Assembly: GCF_003443895.1 (NCBI RefSeq)
Contig: NZ_QQOA01000028.1
Coordinates: 1 to 64,000, forward strand
Source of the DNA: Paraburkholderia phosphatilytica
GTDB taxonomy: Bacteria > Pseudomonadota > Gammaproteobacteria > Burkholderiales > Burkholderiaceae
DNA: 64,000 nt
Direction: 5' to 3'
Both the position numbers and the translations under genes were made by a program. This document shows positions 53,808 through 62,817 of this stretch, one piece after another (position 1 is the stretch's first letter; the number at the start of each line of letters is the position of its first letter). The notes below the pieces were generated by a model that did no database searches, was not told the DNA's origin, and worked only from the letters and a program-made list of their open reading frames with translations.

Positions 53808-54394
53808 CCATCAAACGCTTCTTTCCGCTTCGGCTCGTGGCCGTGCTCTGGGTTGCGCTGGCCGTCTGCCTGACCATGTCCGGGGCAGCGTACGCCGATG
53901 GAATCGCCGTGCAGCGCGCGTCACTGCAGGCAGACAGCAGCGGCTGGAGCCTCGACGCGCGGTTCGACTTCGATCTGAACAGCAGCCTCGAAGAGGCGGT
54001 CAACAAGGGCATTCCGCTCTACTTCACGACCGACTTCGAACTGACGCGCCCGCGCTGGTACTGGTTCGACGAACAGCCGGTCAGCATCTCGCAGAGCATC
54101 CGCATTTCGTTCCAGCCGCTCACACGCGAGTATCGTGTGTCGAGCGGCGGCCTGCAGCTCGGCTTCAGCACGCTGAGCGACGCGCTGTCGGTGATCAAGC
54201 ATGTCACGTCGTGGCATGTGATCGATCGTAATCAGGTCAGCCCTGACGAAACCTATACCGCGTCCGTGCGTATGCAACTCGATACCGCGCTGATGCCGAA
54301 ACCGTTCCAGATCGATGCGGTGAACAACCGCGACTGGAATCTGGGTTCCGACTGGAAGCGCTTCAACTTCACGGTGACCGAACGTGCTAAATAA
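53804..54394 (+). CDS. DUF4390 exported protein
   Basis: The 196-aa protein starts with GTG overlapping the rsmB stop. A signal peptide is clear (KRFFPLRLVAVLWVALAVCL, cleavage near AYA-DG at about 32), so it is periplasmic or outer-membrane associated. The rest is a beta-rich DUF4390 domain (PRWYWFDEQPVSISQSIRIS). The gene always stands between rsmB and ntrY in Burkholderiales and overlaps ntrY by 11 bp. It may modulate the sensor NtrY, but this is inferred from position. Confidence 0.85.
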   Translation: MTIKRFFPLRLVAVLWVALAVCLTMSGAAYADGIAVQRASLQADSSGWSLDARFDFDLNSSLEEAVNKGIPLYFTTDFELTRPRWYWFDEQPVSISQSIRISFQPLTREYRVSSGGLQLGFSTLSDALSVIKHVTSWHVIDRNQVSPDETYTASVRMQLDTALMPKPFQIDAVNNRDWNLGSDWKRFNFTVTERAK

Positions 54395-56786
54395 AGTGCG
54401 CCGCGCCACCAGCCCAGGCAGCATCGTCGTCAGACTGATGGTGTCGACGGTCGCGCTGGTGGCCGTGCTGCTGCTCGTGCTGCTCGCGGCGGCCAGCGCG
54501 AATACCGAGTTCTTCGACCGCTACTACGGCTGGCTGTACGCCGCCAACGTCGCGGTGGCGCTCGTCTTCCTGCTGATCGTCGCGGCGCTGGTCGTGATCA
54601 TCGTCACGCGCCTGCGCAAGGGTAAATTCGGTACGCGGCTGCTCGCGAAGCTCGCGTTCTTCTTCGCGCTCGTCGGCGTGGTGCCGGGCGGCATCATCTA
54701 CGTCGTGTCGTACCAGTTCGTGTCGCGCAGCATCGAGTCGTGGTTCGACGTGAACGTCGAAACCGCGCTGACGTCCGGCCTCAATCTCGGCCGCGGCATG
54801 CTCGACGCGTCGCTGTCCGATCTGCAGACGAAGGCGCGCATGATGTCCGAGCAGCTGTCCACGGCGGATCAATCGGGCACGACGCTCACGCTGCTGCATC
54901 TGCGCGACCAGTTCGGCGTGCAGGACGCGACCATCATCGAACCGGTGCGTGCCATGTCGGGCGCGGCGCCGGACATGCACGTGGTCGCGCAGGCATCGAG
55001 CAACTTCGCGTCGCTGGTGCCGAACGATCTGCCCACGCCGCTGATGATCGACCAGGCGCGCGGCCGAGGCTATGCGGCGATCGAAGGCGAGGTGGATGGC
55101 GATCCGCACGCGAACGGCGACAAGGGCGCGCTGCGCTTTCGCGTGGTTCAGCGGATACCCGATGCGAACTCCACCGAACTGCAACCCGTCGAGCGGTTCC
55201 TGCAGCTCACGCAGCCGGTCTCGCCCACGCTCGCGCGCAATGCGGACGCCGTGCAGCGCGCGTATCGCGAGTATCAGGAGAAGGCGCTCGGGCGCACCGG
55301 TCTGCGCAAGATGTACATCGGCACGCTGACGCTCGCGCTCTTCCTCGCCACGTTCATCGCGATGATTCTCGCGCTCGCGCTTGGCAACCAGCTCGCGCGG
55401 CCGCTGTTCCTGCTCGCGCAGGGCACGAAGGAAGTGACCGAAGGCGACTACACGCCGAAGCGCGAAATCAAGTCGCGCGACGAACTGGGCTTCCTCACGC
55501 AGTCGTTCAACGCGATGACGCGGCAGCTGTCCGAAGCGCGCGCGGCGGTGGAAGCGAACCGCGTCGCGCTCGAGCACTCGAAATCGTATCTCGAGAGCAT
55601 TCTCGCGAACCTCACCGCGGGGGTGTTCGTGTTCGACCGGCAGCTGCGTCTCACCACCGCGAACCGCGGCGCGGAGCGCATTTTCCGGCAGCCGTTCCAG
55701 TCGCTGCTGGGTTCGCCGATCGATCGCATCGCGGTGCTCGCGGACTTCAGCGTGATGGTGCGCAAGGCGTTCGCCGATCGCGAAGCAGCGGGCGGCCCGG
55801 ACGACGGCGGTCACTGGCAGCAGCAGTTCTCGGTGCCGATCGCGGGCGAGGCGGATCCGCTTACGCTGCTCGTGCGCGGTACGCGGCTCGTGTCGACCAC
55901 TGGCGTCGAGGACGTGCAGACGGCCGGCTACGTGGTCGTGTTCGACGACATCTCCGACGTGATCTCCGCGCAGCGTTCGGTCGCGTGGGGCGAAGTCGCG
56001 CGGCGGCTCGCGCACGAGATCAAGAATCCGCTGACGCCGATCCAGCTGTCGGCCGAGCGGCTGCAGATGAAGCTCGCCGACAAGCTTGCGCCGAACGATG
56101 CCGACGTGCTGAAACGCGGCGCGACGACGATCGTGAATCAGGTCGCGGCGATGAAGCAGATGGTCGACAACTTCCGCGACTATGCGCGCACGCCGCCCGC
56201 GGTGCTCGCGAACCTGCAGCTGAACGATCTGGTGAGCGAAGTGCTGACGCTGTACGGTGTCGGCGAAGGCAAGAGCGCGATCGCGGTGGAGCTGGCGGCG
56301 TTGCCGGTGATTCGCGGCGACGCGACGCAGTTGCGGCAGGTGGTTCACAACCTGCTACAGAACGCGCAGGACGCGGTGGCGGACGTAGCCGAGCCACGTG
56401 TAGTGCTCGAAACAAGGACAGTAGAATATGGCGACCCGGACGCGGACGGCAGGACGAACGTCGCCGTTCGTCTGACCGTCTCGGATAACGGGCCGGGATT
56501 CCCCGCGCGCATCCTGACGCGCGCGTTCGAACCTTACGTGACGACCAAGGCCAAAGGTACCGGGCTCGGTCTCGCGATGGTGAAGAAAATCGTCGACGAA
56601 CACGGTGCGCGGATCGACATCCGCAACCGCATGCGTTCCGGTGACGTGATCGAAGGCGCACAGATTTCGATCCTGTTCCTGCAACTCGCCGAGAGCAGCG
56701 CGGCACCCGAAGCAGGGCCGCAGGCGGCGCATGGCAATGCGTCGCAGGGAACGACAAAAGCAACAGTGCAGACAAGGGCAGCGTAA
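54384..56786 (+). CDS. ntrY: nitrogen-regulation sensor kinase NtrY
   Basis: The 800-aa inner-membrane kinase has two N-terminal membrane segments, a third near 95, a periplasmic sensor region (about 110-300), a fourth segment near 315, HAMP (about 335-390), PAS (about 400-510), and the kinase core with the phospho-acceptor His near 544 (RRLAHEIKNPLTPIQLSAER) and ATPase boxes (NLLQNAQDA, DNGPGF, GTGLGLAMV). It phosphorylates NtrX next door, affecting nitrogen use and envelope/redox responses in related bacteria. Its coding end abuts ntrX with no gap. Confidence 0.93.
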   Translation: MLNKVRRATSPGSIVVRLMVSTVALVAVLLLVLLAAASANTEFFDRYYGWLYAANVAVALVFLLIVAALVVIIVTRLRKGKFGTRLLAKLAFFFALVGVVPGGIIYVVSYQFVSRSIESWFDVNVETALTSGLNLGRGMLDASLSDLQTKARMMSEQLSTADQSGTTLTLLHLRDQFGVQDATIIEPVRAMSGAAPDMHVVAQASSNFASLVPNDLPTPLMIDQARGRGYAAIEGEVDGDPHANGDKGALRFRVVQRIPDANSTELQPVERFLQLTQPVSPTLARNADAVQRAYREYQEKALGRTGLRKMYIGTLTLALFLATFIAMILALALGNQLARPLFLLAQGTKEVTEGDYTPKREIKSRDELGFLTQSFNAMTRQLSEARAAVEANRVALEHSKSYLESILANLTAGVFVFDRQLRLTTANRGAERIFRQPFQSLLGSPIDRIAVLADFSVMVRKAFADREAAGGPDDGGHWQQQFSVPIAGEADPLTLLVRGTRLVSTTGVEDVQTAGYVVVFDDISDVISAQRSVAWGEVARRLAHEIKNPLTPIQLSAERLQMKLADKLAPNDADVLKRGATTIVNQVAAMKQMVDNFRDYARTPPAVLANLQLNDLVSEVLTLYGVGEGKSAIAVELAALPVIRGDATQLRQVVHNLLQNAQDAVADVAEPRVVLETRTVEYGDPDADGRTNVAVRLTVSDNGPGFPARILTRAFEPYVTTKAKGTGLGLAMVKKIVDEHGARIDIRNRMRSGDVIEGAQISILFLQLAESSAAPEAGPQAAHGNASQGTTKATVQTRAA

Positions 56787-57476
56787 ATGGCAACCATCCT
56801 GGTGGTAGATGATGAAATGGGCATCCGGGAATTGCTCTCGGAGATCCTGAGCGACGAGGGACACGTCGTCGAAGTCGCGGAAAACGCGCAGGAAGCGCGC
56901 GATTTCCGGCTACGCGCTTCGCCCGATCTGGTGCTGCTCGACATCTGGATGCCGGACACCGATGGCGTCACGCTGCTCAAGGAATGGGCCGCGCAAGGCG
57001 CGCTGACGATGCCGGTCATCATGATGTCCGGGCACGCAACCATCGATACGGCCGTCGAGGCGACGAAGATCGGCGCGCTCAACTTCCTCGAGAAGCCGAT
57101 CGCGCTGCAGAAGCTGCTGAAAGCGGTCGAGCAGGGTCTCGCGCGCGGCGGCGCGCCGGCGGCGTCCACGGGTGCAGCGTCGAAGCCGGCTGCATCGTCG
57201 GGCTCGTCGCCGGTGGCATCCGCGGCGGCGCTGCCGGTGATGTCGTCCGACGGGCTGAGCGTCGGCGCGCTGCAAGGGCAGACGGCGTCGATCTCGTTCG
57301 ACATCCCGCTGCGCGATGCGCGCGATGCATTCGAGCGCGCGTACTTCGAGTATCACCTCGCGCGCGAGAACGGCAGCATGACGCGCGTCGCCGAGAAGAC
57401 CGGGCTCGAACGCACGCACCTGTATCGCAAGCTCAAGCAGCTGGGCGTCGATCTCGGGAAGAACAAAAGCGAGTGA
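56787..57476 (+). CDS. ntrX: response regulator NtrX, short form without AAA+ domain
   Basis: The 229-aa regulator has a receiver domain (residues 1-120, phospho-Asp 52 in VLLDIWMPD, Lys in FLEKPI) and a C-terminal Fis-type helix-turn-helix (about 175-225: MTRVAEKTGLERTHLYRKLK). Between them is only an Ala/Ser-rich linker (about 125-170); the sigma-54-activating AAA+ domain of classical NtrX (about 450 aa) is absent. It therefore probably acts as a sigma-70 regulator or repressor. No frameshift is seen, and the linker is well formed, so this looks like a real short form. Confidence 0.9.
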   Translation: MATILVVDDEMGIRELLSEILSDEGHVVEVAENAQEARDFRLRASPDLVLLDIWMPDTDGVTLLKEWAAQGALTMPVIMMSGHATIDTAVEATKIGALNFLEKPIALQKLLKAVEQGLARGGAPAASTGAASKPAASSGSSPVASAAALPVMSSDGLSVGALQGQTASISFDIPLRDARDAFERAYFEYHLARENGSMTRVAEKTGLERTHLYRKLKQLGVDLGKNKSE

Positions 57477-57513
57477 CGCGCGCGGGCCGCAGAATTTTTC
57501 TTTCTCGAAGGAC

Positions 57514-57542
57514 TTGAGGCGAGCGTTTCCGTTTGCTATACT
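57514..57542 (+). promoter_or_regulatory. sigma-70 promoter of tRNA-Phe
   Basis: TTGAGG (57514-57519), 17 bp, TATACT (57537-57542), then 14 bp to the mature tRNA start. Confidence 0.8.
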
Positions 57543-57556
57543 CTTCCTTCTTCGTT

Positions 57557-57632
57557 GGCCCGGTAGCTCAGTTGGTAGAGCAGCGGATTGAAAATCCGCG
57601 TGTCGGTGGTTCGATTCCGCCCCAGGCCACCA
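57557..57632 (+). tRNA. tRNA-Phe (anticodon GAA)
   Basis: A 76-nt gene with acceptor GGCCCGG/..CCAGGCC, D arm TAGCTCAGTTGGTAGAGC, anticodon arm gcggattgaaaatccgc with GAA, T arm GGTGGTTCGATTCCGCC, and an encoded CCA. Confidence 0.96.
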
Positions 57633-57640
57633 GGATTCAG

Positions 57641-57671
57641 CCCCAGGTATCGCAAGATGCCTGGGGCTTTT
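57641..57671 (+). terminator. intrinsic terminator after tRNA-Phe
   Basis: ccccaggtat-cgcaag-atgcctggggctttt: a 10-bp stem with one G-T pair followed by a short T-run. Confidence 0.8.
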
Positions 57672-58035
57672 CCTTTGTGGAGCGCTCGCGTGTGCAGGTG
57701 TCGCCGAAGCGCATGGCGCGGCCCCTGCAGCTCGCGGTACCGCATGATAAAATCGCGGCCATTCAAGGACTTGCGCCCGGGCTCGCGCCTTTCGTCGACA
57801 AGTCCTTTGTTGTTTCCGGCGGTTTGTTCGCGTGTCGGGTTCGTGGGGTTAGGTCTCGTGTATCGCGCTCGCTGGCGAACTGCAGCGGCGTTTGAAGTGT
57901 CGCGAAAACGATCGGCGGTATAAGCCGTTCGCGGTCCTGAGCACGAAGGGTGCCGCCTATACTGCTTGAGCCGGCGGCGGAGCCGGTCCGCAACGCAGGG
58001 CGATGCGGCAACACCCTCATTCACGGAGTTTCACG
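57672..58035. other. intergenic region between tRNA-Phe and queC
   Basis: No gene is seen in 364 bp. A -10-like TATACT lies at 57958-57963, about 73 bp before queC, and could be its promoter, though no good -35 was found. A preQ1 riboswitch was looked for and not recognised. Confidence 0.35.
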
Positions 58036-58770
58036 GTGACCCGGACAGACGCGAAGGACAGCGCGCTCGTACTGTTTTCCGGTGGCCAGGATTCGGCCAC
58101 CTGTCTCGCATGGGCGCTCGATCGCTACGACACGGTCGAAACGCTCGGCTTCGATTACGGTCAGCGCCATCGCGTCGAACTCGAATGCCGCGAGGGTTTC
58201 CGGGCCGCGGTCGCGAACGCGTTTCCGCAGTGGCGCGAGCGGCTCGGCGACGATCACATGATCGACCTGTCGGTGCTCGGTTCGATCAGCGATACGGCCA
58301 TGACGCGCGAGATCGAGATCCATTCCGCCGCGAACGGACTGCCGAATACGTTCGTGCCCGGCCGCAACCTGATGTTCCTGACGATCGCCGCGGCCATCGC
58401 GTATCGGCGCGGATTGCGTGTGCTGGTCGGCGGGATGTGCGAGACGGATTTCTCCGGCTACCCCGATTGCCGCGACGACACGATCAAGTCGCTGCAGGTG
58501 GCGCTGAATCTCGGCATGGACAGCCGCTTCGTGGTCGACACGCCGCTGATGTGGCTCGACAAGGCGGACACGTGGCGCCTCGCGCACCAACTGGGCGGCG
58601 ATGCGCTCGTCGAGCTGATTCGCGTCGAGACGCACACGTGCTATGTCGGCGAACGGGCGGAACTGCACGACTGGGGTTTCGGCTGCGGCGAGTGCCCCGC
58701 ATGCAAGCTGCGCAAGCGCGGCTACGAGGCCTACCTCGTCGGCGAGCAGGTGACGAGCGAACCGGTCTGA
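58036..58770 (+). CDS. queC: 7-cyano-7-deazaguanine synthase
   Basis: This 244-aa ATP-dependent enzyme makes preQ0 from 7-carboxy-7-deazaguanine in queuosine biosynthesis. The PP-loop VLFSGGQDSATCLAWAL is near the N terminus, and the zinc-binding CGECPACKLRKRGY is at the C terminus. The GTG start at 58036 with GGAG 7 bases upstream is preferred to ATG 58003, as 244 aa is the usual length in the genus. queE follows after 42 bp. Confidence 0.94.
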   Translation: MTRTDAKDSALVLFSGGQDSATCLAWALDRYDTVETLGFDYGQRHRVELECREGFRAAVANAFPQWRERLGDDHMIDLSVLGSISDTAMTREIEIHSAANGLPNTFVPGRNLMFLTIAAAIAYRRGLRVLVGGMCETDFSGYPDCRDDTIKSLQVALNLGMDSRFVVDTPLMWLDKADTWRLAHQLGGDALVELIRVETHTCYVGERAELHDWGFGCGECPACKLRKRGYEAYLVGEQVTSEPV

Positions 58771-58812
58771 CACATACTTTTTTCACGGGCCGCAGGCCCA
58801 GGCAAGTTCAAC

Positions 58813-59445
58813 ATGACGTACGCGGTCAAGGAAATCTTCTACACGTTGCAGGGTGAAGGCGCGAACGCGGGCCGTCCGGCCGTGTTCTGCCGCTTCGCTG
58901 GCTGCAACCTGTGGTCCGGACGTGAAGAAGACCGCGCGGACGCAGTGTGCAGGTTCTGCGATACGGATTTCGTCGGCACCGACGGCGAGAACGGCGGCAA
59001 GTACCGCAGCGCGGATGAACTCGTCGCGAAGATCGCGTCGTTCTGGCCGGAGAGCGAAGGCAACCGCTTCGTCGTGTGCACTGGCGGCGAACCGATGCTG
59101 CAGATCGATCCGCCGTTCGTCGATGCGCTGCACGCGGCCGGCTTCACGATCGCGATCGAAACCAACGGCTCGCTGCCGGTGCTCGACACGATCGACTGGA
59201 TCTGCGTGAGCCCGAAGGCGGATGCGGAACTCGTCGTCACGAAGGGCAACGAACTGAAGGTCGTGATTCCGCAGGAAAACCAGCGCCTCGCCGATTACGC
59301 GAAGCTCGACTTCGACTATTTCCTCGTGCAACCGATGGACGGCCCGTCGCGCGACATCAACACGAAGCTCGCGATCGACTGGTGCAAACGCCACCCGCAA
59401 TGGCGCCTGTCGATGCAGACCCACAAGTACCTGAACATCCCCTGA
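58813..59445 (+). CDS. queE: 7-carboxy-7-deazaguanine synthase
   Basis: This 210-aa radical SAM enzyme converts 6-carboxytetrahydropterin to 7-carboxy-7-deazaguanine. The 4Fe-4S cluster cysteines appear as FAGCNLWSGREEDR...AVCRFCDTDF, the long-spaced CX14CX2C variant typical of betaproteobacterial QueE, and GGEPML contacts SAM. It lies between queC and queD, so the three-step set is in one operon. Confidence 0.93.
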   Translation: MTYAVKEIFYTLQGEGANAGRPAVFCRFAGCNLWSGREEDRADAVCRFCDTDFVGTDGENGGKYRSADELVAKIASFWPESEGNRFVVCTGGEPMLQIDPPFVDALHAAGFTIAIETNGSLPVLDTIDWICVSPKADAELVVTKGNELKVVIPQENQRLADYAKLDFDYFLVQPMDGPSRDINTKLAIDWCKRHPQWRLSMQTHKYLNIP

Positions 59446-59457
59446 TTCTGATTCGCC

Positions 59458-59904
59458 GTGCTGACCATTACCCGAAAACTCGAATTCGACGCGGGCCACC
59501 GCATTCCCGATCACCGTAGCCAGTGCCGCAATCTGCATGGCCACCGCTACGTGCTGGAGATCACGCTGCAAGGCGAGGTCGTCGAAACGGAAGGCGCGCC
59601 GGACCGCGGCATGGTGATGGACTTCGCGGACGTGAAGGCGCTCGCGATGGAGCACCTCGTGAACCTGTGGGATCACGCGTTCATCGTCTACGAAGGCGAT
59701 ACGCAGGTGCGCGCGTTCCTCGACTCGATGCCGGGCCACAAGACGGTGGTGCTGGATCGCATTCCCACCGTCGAAAACCTCGCCGCCGCCGCGTTCGAGA
59801 TCCTCGCGAAGGTCTATGACGCGCACTACGGTGTGAACCTGCGCCTCGCGCGCGTGCGCCTGTTCGAAACGCCGAACTGCTGGGCTGACGTGTCGCGCGA
59901 CTAA
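59458..59904 (+). CDS. queD: 6-carboxytetrahydropterin synthase
   Basis: The 148-aa zinc enzyme makes 6-carboxytetrahydropterin from dihydroneopterin triphosphate. Zinc ligands are the His of FDAGHRIP and the pair in NLHGHRY; Cys in SQCRNLHG is the catalytic base. The start codon is GTG, 12 bp after queE. Length is longer than E. coli QueD (121 aa), as usual in this genus. Confidence 0.94.
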   Translation: MLTITRKLEFDAGHRIPDHRSQCRNLHGHRYVLEITLQGEVVETEGAPDRGMVMDFADVKALAMEHLVNLWDHAFIVYEGDTQVRAFLDSMPGHKTVVLDRIPTVENLAAAAFEILAKVYDAHYGVNLRLARVRLFETPNCWADVSRD

Positions 59905-60048
59905 GCCCTTATTGTCACGGTATGATCGCTTCGATAACCACCCGGAGCGAGACATGCCGGTCACTGCACTGCAAAACGGGCGCTTCGGTCGCCCTGTCCG
60001 CCGCCCCGATCGGCCGGCCTGCTCATCGCGCCGCAACGGAGCGCCGCG

Positions 60049-60831
60049 ATGAGCACCTTCACCAATCCTCTGAAACAACGCCTTCACGAGCCCGACGCGC
60101 TGTTTGGGCTGTGGCTCTCGCTGGGTAGCGACACGGCCGCGGAAGCGCTCGCGCACGCGGGCTTCGACTGGCTGCTGATCGACATGGAGCACGCGCCGAA
60201 CGACAGCCAGGACGTGACGGGCCAGTTGCGCGCGATCGCGGCCGCGCATCTGCCGAGCGAACCGGTGGTGCGGGTGCCGGCCAAAGAGCCGTGGCTCGTG
60301 AAGCGCGTGCTCGATGCGGGCGCGCGCACGCTGATGTTCCCGAACATCGAATCCGCGGAAGAAGCCGCTCACGCCGTGCGCCTCACGCAATACCCGGGCG
60401 GCGCCAGCGCGGACGGCCTGCGCGGCGTGGCGGGTGCGGTTCGTGCTGCTGCTTACGGCATGCGTCGCGACTATCTGCAGAATGCCAATGCGCAGATCGC
60501 GACGATCGTGCAGATCGAGTCTGCGCGCGCGGTGGAGGAAGCCGACCGCATTGCAGCGGTGCCGGGCATCGACTGCCTGTTCATCGGCCCGGCGGATCTT
60601 GCCGCGAGCCTCGGGCATCTTGGCGACCTGCGTCACCCGGACGTGCAGGCGGCAGTCGCTCATGTCGCCGCGGCGGCGGAGCGCGCCGGCATCGCGGCCG
60701 GCATGTTCGCGAGCGACGTGGCGACCGCGCGGCAATATCGCGCCGAAGGGTTCCGTTTTATCGCGCTGGCCGCGGACCTCGTGTGGATGTTGCGCGCGAC
60801 GCGTCAGGCGCTGCAGGAGGCAAGGTCATGA
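60049..60831 (+). CDS. HpcH/HpaI-family class II aldolase
   Basis: The 260-aa enzyme cleaves or forms 2-keto-hydroxy acids with a divalent metal. Typical motifs are FDWLLIDMEHAPND with the metal Glu-Asp pair, VRVPAKEPWLVKRVLDAGARTLMFPNI, and IVQIESARAVEEADRIAAV and CLFIGPADLAAS for the second metal site. It resembles HpaI (4-hydroxy-2-oxoheptanedioate aldolase) but no hpa genes are near, so substrate stays open. It overlaps the next gene by 4 bp. Confidence 0.88.
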   Translation: MSTFTNPLKQRLHEPDALFGLWLSLGSDTAAEALAHAGFDWLLIDMEHAPNDSQDVTGQLRAIAAAHLPSEPVVRVPAKEPWLVKRVLDAGARTLMFPNIESAEEAAHAVRLTQYPGGASADGLRGVAGAVRAAAYGMRRDYLQNANAQIATIVQIESARAVEEADRIAAVPGIDCLFIGPADLAASLGHLGDLRHPDVQAAVAHVAAAAERAGIAAGMFASDVATARQYRAEGFRFIALAADLVWMLRATRQALQEARS

Positions 60832-61529
60832 AAGGCTGGGTGAGGGCCGTTGCCGGCACGGCTGCTGCCGTCGCGGCGCTGGCAACGGGGCTGTCGGCAC
60901 AGGCGCAGACCGTGCGTTCGCAGGGCGCCGATGCGGAGACGCAGACGGCGGTGGCGGATTACAACGCGGGCAACTATCTGTCCGCGCTATCCGAGTTCAG
61001 GAAAGCCGCGCAGAACGGCAACCGGCTCGCCGAATTCAACTACGCGATGATGCTGCTGAACGGCGAGGGCACGGCGCCCAACGTCGAGGAAGGCAAGAAG
61101 TGGCTGCGCAAGGCGGCCGACGCGAAGATGTCGCATGCGCAGTACGTCGAAGGCAAGATGTACGACGACGGCGAGTTCGTCGGCCGCGATCCGGTCGAGG
61201 CGCATCAGTGGTTCCTGAAAGCGGCGCAGCAGGGGCACACGCAGGCTGAGCTCGCGCTCGCGAACCAGTTCCTCGATGGCCGCGGTACGCCGCGCGACAA
61301 CAGGCAGGCGTTCTACTGGTACAAGAAGGCAGCCGAAGGCGGCGACATGACGGCGCAGTACGTGACCGGCTCGTTCTACGAGCGCGGCGGCGACGGCGTG
61401 AAGCAGAACCTCAACGTCGCGCGCGCGTACTATGCGGCGGCCGCGGCGCAGGGCGATCCGGCCGCGCGCCTGAAGTACCAGCAGCTCACCGCGCAGTTGC
61501 GCGATCAGCATGAGGTGAAGCCGCAGTAG
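60828..61529 (+). CDS. Sel1-repeat exported protein
   Basis: The 233-aa protein has a signal peptide (MKGWVRAVAGTAAAVAALAT, cleavage after AQA at about 27), so it is periplasmic. Four to five Sel1 repeats follow (about 40-215), e.g. NRLAEFNYAMMLLNGEG, SHAQYVEGKMYDDGE, TQAELALANQFLDGRG, DMTAQYVTGSFYERGGDG. Sel1 repeats act as scaffold surfaces in protein assembly. The start overlaps the aldolase stop (ATGA). Confidence 0.88.
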   Translation: MKGWVRAVAGTAAAVAALATGLSAQAQTVRSQGADAETQTAVADYNAGNYLSALSEFRKAAQNGNRLAEFNYAMMLLNGEGTAPNVEEGKKWLRKAADAKMSHAQYVEGKMYDDGEFVGRDPVEAHQWFLKAAQQGHTQAELALANQFLDGRGTPRDNRQAFYWYKKAAEGGDMTAQYVTGSFYERGGDGVKQNLNVARAYYAAAAAQGDPAARLKYQQLTAQLRDQHEVKPQ

Positions 61530-61555
61530 GCTGTGGTGCTTGCACGATGAAAATG

Positions 61556-61591
61556 AAATGGCCCGATCGGTGTGAATCGATCGGGCCATTT
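61556..61591. terminator. bidirectional terminator between the Sel1 gene and rodA
   Basis: aaatggcccgatcg-gtgtgaat-cgatcgggccattt: 14-bp inverted repeat. The tails are only three A and three T, so strength is moderate; it separates two convergent genes. Confidence 0.75.
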
Positions 61592-61652
61592 GCTTTGTTG
61601 CTATGTCGCGGTCGCAATTATCTGAAGAGCCTTAGCGACGCGCCACGCGCCG

Positions 61653-62807
61653 TCAGCTCTGCATCAACCGCTTCTGCCGCCCGACGTTCATGATTAGCCC
61701 GATCGCGACGCCGAGCGTGGTGAGCGCTGTGCCACCATAGCTCATGAACGGCAGCGGCACGCCCACCACCGGCAGGATGCCGCTCACCATGCCGATGTTG
61801 ACGAACGCATAGGTGAAGAACGCCATCGTCAGCGAGCCGGCCAGTAATCGCCCGAAAAGCGTCGCGCCATTCGCCGCGATGTAGAGTCCGCGCGCGATCA
61901 GGCACATGTAGAGCGTCAGCAGCACAAGACCGCCCGCGAGACCGAATTCTTCGGAGAACACCGCGAAGATGAAGTCGGTGTGCTTCTCGGGAATGAACTC
62001 GAGGTGCGCCTGCGTGCCCTTCAGCCAGCCCTTGCCGAGCGGGCCGCCGGAGCCGATCGCGATCACCGCCTGGATGGTGTGGAAGCCTTTGCCGAGCGGG
62101 TCGGAGGTTGGGTCGAGCAGCGTGCAGATGCGGTGCTTCTGGTAGTCGTGCATCAGCGGCCACTGCACTTCGGGCTGGCAGATCCGGTTCTGGAACACGG
62201 CGATCGCGCCCACCGCGATCACGCAGGCAACCAGCACCGGCACGATCAGCCGGAAGCTCAGGCCAGCGAAGTAGATGACGAAGAGTCCCGACGCGAACAC
62301 CAGCACCGCGGTGCCGAGGTCCGGCTGCTTCGCGATCAGCCCCACCGGCACCAGCAGTATCACGAAGCCGACCACGTAGTCGTACCAGCGCATCACGCCT
62401 TCGCGCCGCTGGTAGTACCACGCGAGCATCAGCGGCGTCGCGATCTTCAGAATCTCCGACGGCTGGATCACCACGCCGACGTTGATCCAGCGCTTCGCGC
62501 CCTTGCGCGTGAGCCCGAACATCGCGACGGCCACCAGCAGCGCGATGCCGACCGTGTAGACCGGCACCGCGAAGCGCATCAGCGTGGTGGTGGGCACATT
62601 CGCGAGCGCCCACATCAGCACGAAGGTCAGCATGATGTTGCGCAGCTGGTCTTCGACCTTGCCGGGCATGTCGAGCGTCGCGCTGTACAGCGTCACGATG
62701 CCGACGCACAGCAGCAGGAACACGGTGAGCGCGAGCGGCCGGTCGAAGCCGGCGAACATCAGCTTGATGCGGTCGAAAACGGCGCGCCTGTCGATCTGCA
62801 GTTGCAT
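61653..62807 (-). CDS. rodA: rod-shape peptidoglycan polymerase RodA
   Basis: This 384-aa SEDS-family glycosyltransferase polymerises lipid II for cell elongation with PBP2. About ten membrane segments are visible. Conserved SEDS motifs include RWINVGVVIQPSE, KQPDLGTAVL (Asp in the catalytic region), FIPEKHTDFIFAVFSEEFG and VVGVPLPFMSYGGTA. The start at 62807 is the first ATG giving the family N terminus; it follows mrdA by 10 bp on the same strand. Confidence 0.95.
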   Translation of the reverse strand: MQLQIDRRAVFDRIKLMFAGFDRPLALTVFLLLCVGIVTLYSATLDMPGKVEDQLRNIMLTFVLMWALANVPTTTLMRFAVPVYTVGIALLVAVAMFGLTRKGAKRWINVGVVIQPSEILKIATPLMLAWYYQRREGVMRWYDYVVGFVILLVPVGLIAKQPDLGTAVLVFASGLFVIYFAGLSFRLIVPVLVACVIAVGAIAVFQNRICQPEVQWPLMHDYQKHRICTLLDPTSDPLGKGFHTIQAVIAIGSGGPLGKGWLKGTQAHLEFIPEKHTDFIFAVFSEEFGLAGGLVLLTLYMCLIARGLYIAANGATLFGRLLAGSLTMAFFTYAFVNIGMVSGILPVVGVPLPFMSYGGTALTTLGVAIGLIMNVGRQKRLMQS

Positions 62808-62817
62808 GCCAGTCTCC

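Noticed and set aside
37672..57672. CRISPR array anywhere in the window
   Set aside because: No run of regularly spaced identical repeats with unique spacers was seen; the 21-bp and 17-bp repeats are tandem or short regulatory types.
57900..58035. preQ1 riboswitch upstream of queC
   Set aside because: No recognisable aptamer sequence; the segment is GC-rich without the A-rich tail of preQ1-I or the preQ1-II pattern.
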